Both the position numbers and the translations under genes were made by a program. This document shows positions 48,837-52,059 of a DNA stretch of 52,059 bases, one piece after another. The notes under the pieces are model-generated. The model saw only the letters and a list, made by a program, of their open reading frames with translations, was not told the DNA's origin and made no database searches. This stretch comes from Clostridiales bacterium UBA3259 (lineage in GTDB: Bacteria > Bacillota_A > Clostridia > Oscillospirales > Oscillospiraceae), in assembly GCA_002362625.1 (NCBI GenBank), contig DEUP01000008.1, forward strand, positions 1 through 52,059. Reading direction: 5' to 3'. Position 1 is the stretch's first letter. Each line of letters starts with the position of its first letter.

Positions 48837-50147
48837 CTATGATTCCCGCAAAAAGTCCAGCAGCGCTTTCTTCTCATTGGGAACCGCTTCATCCAGCACC
48901 TGATCCAGCAGACTTTGCAGTGTCTCCCCGATGGCTTTCCCCGTCAGACCCAGGGCCTGAAGATCATTTCCGTCCACCGCCAGATCCTTCACCGTCAGGC
49001 AGGCGTCCTCCTGCCGCAGCTCTTCCAGAAGGCCGTGGAGGGCCGGGAAGATATTCTCTTCCTCCGCTTCCCCTGTGCCCTTGCTGCCCATATCCGCCTC
49101 CTGAAGGCGAAGCAAAGCCTCAGTGGTATCAAACCCCAGATGGCTCACCAGCCGCCGCATGGCTTTCCTGGTGGTTCTGGGAGCCATGTGATTGCGGATC
49201 AGGGTGACTACCGTCTCCCGAAGGGCGTTTGGCGCCTTTAACCGGCGGAGAATTTCCTCCGCCATGTCCCCGCCTACCTGGGCATGGCCATAGAAGTGGC
49301 CCCGGCCGGTTTCGTCCGTGGTGAAGCAGGGCACTTTCCCAACGTCATGGAGCAGCGCCGCCCACCGCAGGGTCAAATCGGCGGGCACCGCCTCCACCAC
49401 CCGGGCGGTATGGGTAAACAGATCGTAGGCATGATGGGGGCTTCGCTGGTCGAAGCCGATCATAGGCTTCAGCTCCGGAAGCACTTCCGCCAGCACAGGC
49501 GCGAACCGGGTCAGATCCGCCGCCCTCACCAGAGGCAGAAGCTTACAAAGCTCCTCAAACACCCGCTCCCGGGCCAAGCTGCCCATGAGATGGGCCTCCG
49601 AGCCCATGGCCGCTTCCGTCTCCGGCTCCACGTCCAGCCGGAACCGGACGGCAAACCGTACGCCCCGCAAGATCCGCAGGGGATCCTCCCGAAACCGCTG
49701 AACGGGGTCGCCCACCGCCCGTAAAAGCTTCCTTTCCAGGTCTTCTCTTCCCCCAAAGGGATCCGCCAGCCCGCGGCTGGGAGAATAAGCCATGGCGTTG
49801 ATGGTGAAGTCCCGGCGTCCCAAGTCGTTTTCCACTCTGGGGACGAACCTCACCCAGTCCGGGTGACGGCTGTCCCGGTATCCGCCCTCCTTCCGGAAGG
49901 TGGTGATTTCCACAATGCCGCAGTCCGTGACCACCCCCACGGTGCCGTGCTTTTCCCCTGCCAGCACCAGCGGACAGCGGCAGAAGACAGCCTCCGTTTC
50001 CTGGGGCAGAGCGGAGGTACACAGATCATAGTCTGTGGGTGTCAGCCCCAGCAGATCGTCCCGGACGCAGCCGCCCACCGCGTAGGCGGCGTAACCGGCC
50101 TGCTCCAACGCGGCAATGCACTGGCATATGGTATCAGGCAGAATCAT
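48837..50147 (-). CDS. cca: CCA tRNA nucleotidyltransferase
   Basis: A 436-residue class II nucleotidyltransferase that adds or repairs the tRNA CCA end. The head domain has YAVGGCVRDDLLG (residues 22-34) and DYDLCTSA (the first catalytic Asp pair, near 39-41), then RRDFTINAMAYSP and the RNA-binding segment RFREDPLRILRGVRFAVRF. An HD domain follows (RWAALLHDVGKVPCF and HFYGHAQVGGDMAEEIL), so it may also have phosphohydrolase activity. It overlaps the membrane-protein gene upstream by 14 bases and ends 16 bases before the MBL gene. Confidence 0.93.
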   Translation of the reverse strand: MILPDTICQCIAALEQAGYAAYAVGGCVRDDLLGLTPTDYDLCTSALPQETEAVFCRCPLVLAGEKHGTVGVVTDCGIVEITTFRKEGGYRDSRHPDWVRFVPRVENDLGRRDFTINAMAYSPSRGLADPFGGREDLERKLLRAVGDPVQRFREDPLRILRGVRFAVRFRLDVEPETEAAMGSEAHLMGSLARERVFEELCKLLPLVRAADLTRFAPVLAEVLPELKPMIGFDQRSPHHAYDLFTHTARVVEAVPADLTLRWAALLHDVGKVPCFTTDETGRGHFYGHAQVGGDMAEEILRRLKAPNALRETVVTLIRNHMAPRTTRKAMRRLVSHLGFDTTEALLRLQEADMGSKGTGEAEEENIFPALHGLLEELRQEDACLTVKDLAVDGNDLQALGLTGKAIGETLQSLLDQVLDEAVPNEKKALLDFLRES

Positions 50148-50895
50148 GGGCGTTCCCTCCTTCCTCTGTCTCTGGGGCAGACGGCCGGGCGCACAGGCCG
50201 GCCAGGCACAGGATGATCCCCGCCAGGCACAGCCAGGGGTATTCTGTACGGGACAGATCCACCATGCACAGAAAGGTTCCGGAAAGCCCCGTAAAAAGCT
50301 GCTGCCGCCGATAGGGCATATCCACCGCGAAAGCAGCGGTATAGAACAGGAAGAAGGTCATGGCAATGGCCGCGAACAGAGGATAGAAATAGGTTTGAAG
50401 CTGTGCCTCGCTGCTCCACGTCCGATAATGGTTGATGATATGGAACATGTAAAACAGGCAGGGCACAACATACAGAAGAGACAAATTCTTGTATCCCAAA
50501 TGACGGCCCATACCCGCGGCCAGCAGGCAGGGGGCGCACAGCACACCCAGCACCTTCCACGCGATCCCCGGCCCGCCGGGCAGCTTTGCCTCCCTGGACA
50601 GCACCGTGTAGCAGATCAGAAACGCCGCCACGCAGCAGCCGATCCAGGCCCGGTTGGACAGCGGGAAATTGTCCTCATAGGATACCGGTTCCTTGCTCTT
50701 CAGAGCGCAAACAGCGATCATGCCGAGGGTACCGGCGGTAAGCAGCCACAGCAGAATCTCCAGGGGATGGCCGGGCTTCAGCAGCAGCCGATCATCCAGA
50801 TCCACCCGATACAGAATCCACCGCAGGGCCAGACATCCAACACCCAGGGCCGAAACGATTCCCGGCAGCCGGGCGGTAAGCTTTGCTTGATTCAT
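50134..50895 (-). CDS. integral membrane protein of unknown function
   Basis: A 253-residue protein with about seven hydrophobic segments, for example ILLWLLTAGTLGMIAVCAL, AWIGCCVAAFLICYTVL, LSLLYVVPCLFYMFHII and YPWLCLAGIILCLAGLCA. No charged active-site motif is seen and I do not recognise a family. The ATG at 50895 has AAGGAGGGATTCTCT upstream. Its end overlaps the cca start by 14 bases, so they are co-expressed, but a functional link is not implied. Confidence 0.72.
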   Translation of the reverse strand: MNQAKLTARLPGIVSALGVGCLALRWILYRVDLDDRLLLKPGHPLEILLWLLTAGTLGMIAVCALKSKEPVSYEDNFPLSNRAWIGCCVAAFLICYTVLSREAKLPGGPGIAWKVLGVLCAPCLLAAGMGRHLGYKNLSLLYVVPCLFYMFHIINHYRTWSSEAQLQTYFYPLFAAIAMTFFLFYTAAFAVDMPYRRQQLFTGLSGTFLCMVDLSRTEYPWLCLAGIILCLAGLCARPSAPETEEGGNAHDSA

Positions 50896-50920
50896 AGAGA
50901 ATCCCTCCTTTTGGCAACCA

Positions 50921-50984
50921 GGGAAGCTCTGATGAAATCGGCAAGATCCGGCAGCTGCCGCAGACAATTTATTCAGAGGTTCCC
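50921..50984. repeat. palindromic intergenic repeat, copy 3
   Basis: GGGAAGCTCTGATGAAATCG (50921-50940) faces ATTTATTCAGAGGTTCCC (50967-50984). Read on the - strand it matches copy 2 closely, including GGAACCTCTGAATAAAT, TGTCTGCGGC and CTTGCCGATTTCATCAGAG, but has a shorter centre. Confidence 0.75.
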
Positions 50985-51069
50985 TGGGATGGGTATGACT
51001 GATATTATACCAGTCTATTCCCCCAATTTCCACCCTTTTGTGAAAAAACTCTTTGTTGACTTTTTTCTC

Positions 51070-51120
51070 TTGTGCCCCCCGCATAAAACGAGTATAATAA
51101 AGAAAAGCCCCAAAAGGGGC
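51070..51120 (+). promoter_or_regulatory. promoter and leader hairpin of the PlsC-like gene
   Basis: TTGTGC (51070-51075), 17 bases and TATAAT (51093-51098). A small stem GCCCC-AAAA-GGGGC (51107-51120) lies in the leader. Confidence 0.68.
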
Positions 51121-51150
51121 AAAAGAAAGAGAGAATACGGGAGGGTAACT

Positions 51151-51984
51151 ATGCTTTTAAAGGGAATTGCCGCCGCTTCCGCGGTTTTGTCTGTGGGGCT
51201 GTGTCTCCTGCTGCACTGGAGCCTTTGGTGGATCCTGCCTCTGTTTGTTGGCCTTTATCTGGTGCTTTTCCTGCTGGCCTTTGGATATCTGTGCTGGGTC
51301 TGCGGAAGGGTGGACCTGTCCCAGCCCCAGGCGGGGCATGACGATCCCTTCTACCGCCGGGTCATGGATGTGTACATTGAAGCCCTGATGATGCTGGCAG
51401 GGGTGAAGGTTCACAAGGAGGGCTTTGAGCAGGTTCCTCAGGACGGGCGGTTCCTTCTGGTGTGCAACCATCTGTTTATCGCGGATCCCGGCATTCTGCT
51501 CAATGCCTTCCGAAAGAATCAGCTTGCTTTTATCACCAAAAAAGAGAACATGGATTTGTTTATCATCAACAAGTTCATGCACAAAATTCTCTGTCAGCCC
51601 CTGGATCGGGAGGACGACCGCCAGGCCCTCAAGGTGATTCTCAAGTGCATCCAGCTGATCCGTGATGATGAGGTGTCCATCTGCGTCTTCCCTGAGGGGT
51701 ACACCAGCAAGGACGGCAAGCTTCACCACTTCCGCAGCGGCGTCTTTAAGATCGCCCAGAAGACCAAGGTGCCCATTGTGGTCTGCACCATTCGCAACAC
51801 CCGGGATGTTTTCCACAACCGCAAGCGTCTGAAGCGCACCCATGTGCCCCTCCACCTGGTGGGCGTGATCCAGCCGGAGGAGTACCAGGGCAAGTCTACG
51901 GTGGACATCAGCAATCAGGTCTATGAAATGATGATCGGTGATCTGGGCGAGGACTTCCGTCCGGCAGAGCCGGAAAATACTTGA
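51151..51984 (+). CDS. 1-acyl-glycerol-3-phosphate acyltransferase family (PlsC-like)
   Basis: A 277-residue membrane acyltransferase. Two hydrophobic stretches at residues 4-21 and 25-50 anchor it. The acyltransferase domain shows the catalytic H-x4-D in CNHLFIADPG (H107, D112) and the glycerophosphate-binding FPEG at 180-183 (CVFPEGYTSKDGKL). It would acylate lysophosphatidic acid or a related acceptor in phospholipid synthesis. Start: ATG 51151 after GGGAGGGTAACT. Own promoter; no operon partner. Confidence 0.88.
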   Translation: MLLKGIAAASAVLSVGLCLLLHWSLWWILPLFVGLYLVLFLLAFGYLCWVCGRVDLSQPQAGHDDPFYRRVMDVYIEALMMLAGVKVHKEGFEQVPQDGRFLLVCNHLFIADPGILLNAFRKNQLAFITKKENMDLFIINKFMHKILCQPLDREDDRQALKVILKCIQLIRDDEVSICVFPEGYTSKDGKLHHFRSGVFKIAQKTKVPIVVCTIRNTRDVFHNRKRLKRTHVPLHLVGVIQPEEYQGKSTVDISNQVYEMMIGDLGEDFRPAEPENT

Positions 51985-52009
51985 TTTCCCGGGAAAACCA
52001 ACGTATAAT
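51981..52009 (+). promoter_or_regulatory. promoter of the gene at the right edge
   Basis: TTGATT (51981-51986), 17 bases and TATAAT (52004-52009). The -35 box overlaps the stop of the PlsC-like gene. Confidence 0.7.
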
Positions 52010-52048
52010 GGACTTTCAAAGAAAAACCAACATTTTGGAGGAAATAAA

Positions 52049-52059
52049 ATGAAAAACAG
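52049..52059 (+). CDS. start of an unknown gene, cut by window edge
   Basis: ATG at 52049 follows TTTTGGAGGAAATAAA, a strong ribosome binding site, and a good promoter lies 40 bases upstream. Only MKN is visible, so the product cannot be named. Confidence 0.65.

Noticed and set aside
50116..51150. Long N-terminal extension in frame with the PlsC-like gene
   Set aside because: It runs antisense to the cca and membrane-protein genes and through the repeat at 50921. The ATG at 51151 has its own promoter and ribosome binding site.

Overview
The window looks like part of the chromosome of a GC-rich, anaerobic, spore-forming Clostridia, probably a gut Oscillospiraceae-like bacterium. This rests on the gene families present: a truncated alpha/beta-type small acid-soluble spore protein, YesM/YesN two-component genes, sugar ABC transporters without their own ATPase, an Etf-linked 2-hydroxy-acid oxidase, and strong AGGAGG ribosome binding sites. 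The species cannot be named from the sequence.

1-3.4 kb is the end of a mobilizable element. It holds a leftward relaxase cut by the window edge, an overlapping accessory gene, a perfect hairpin that could belong to an oriT, and a two-gene DUF3990/XRE cassette that looks like a toxin-antitoxin module with an operator palindrome inside its promoter. The element seems to end inside the SASP gene at about 3.34 kb.

4-31 kb is one large, almost wholly rightward catabolic region. It begins with a DUF624 membrane protein, a single-pass protein, a Gfo/Idh/MocA oxidoreductase and a ThuA-domain protein. A sugar ABC importer and a YesN/YesM-type two-component pair follow; the kinase has a +1 frameshift in a run of five G. 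Then come a FucI-like isomerase, class II aldolase, PfkB kinase, DUF4867 protein and RpiR regulator. Last is a ten-gene operon: FAD-linked oxidase, Fe-S protein, EtfB, EtfA, IolB-like isomerase, FGGY kinase, FAD oxidoreductase, Ldh2-type dehydrogenase, LarA-type racemase and malic enzyme. I infer that a sugar or sugar acid is imported, isomerised, phosphorylated and split, and that 2-hydroxy-acid products are oxidised or epimerised toward malate and pyruvate with electrons entering an Etf. The substrate is unknown. This combination is the best candidate here for an undescribed pathway.

31-34 kb holds an FmdE-like gene, a decayed kinase/ROK remnant and a glycosyltransferase. 34-44 kb is a compact glucoside locus: a LacI regulator, binding protein, two permeases and GH31 run leftward, and a six-hairpin glycosidase and a short GH65 protein run rightward. 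Two LacI-type palindromes lie in the divergent gap.

44-52 kb is mostly housekeeping and envelope genes: two membrane-anchored extracellular proteins (one a phosphodiester glycosidase), a TipA-like MerR regulator whose start codon appears to be ACG, a metallo-beta-lactamase lipoprotein, the CCA-adding enzyme, a membrane protein and a PlsC acyltransferase. Three copies of a small palindromic repeat are scattered between these genes.
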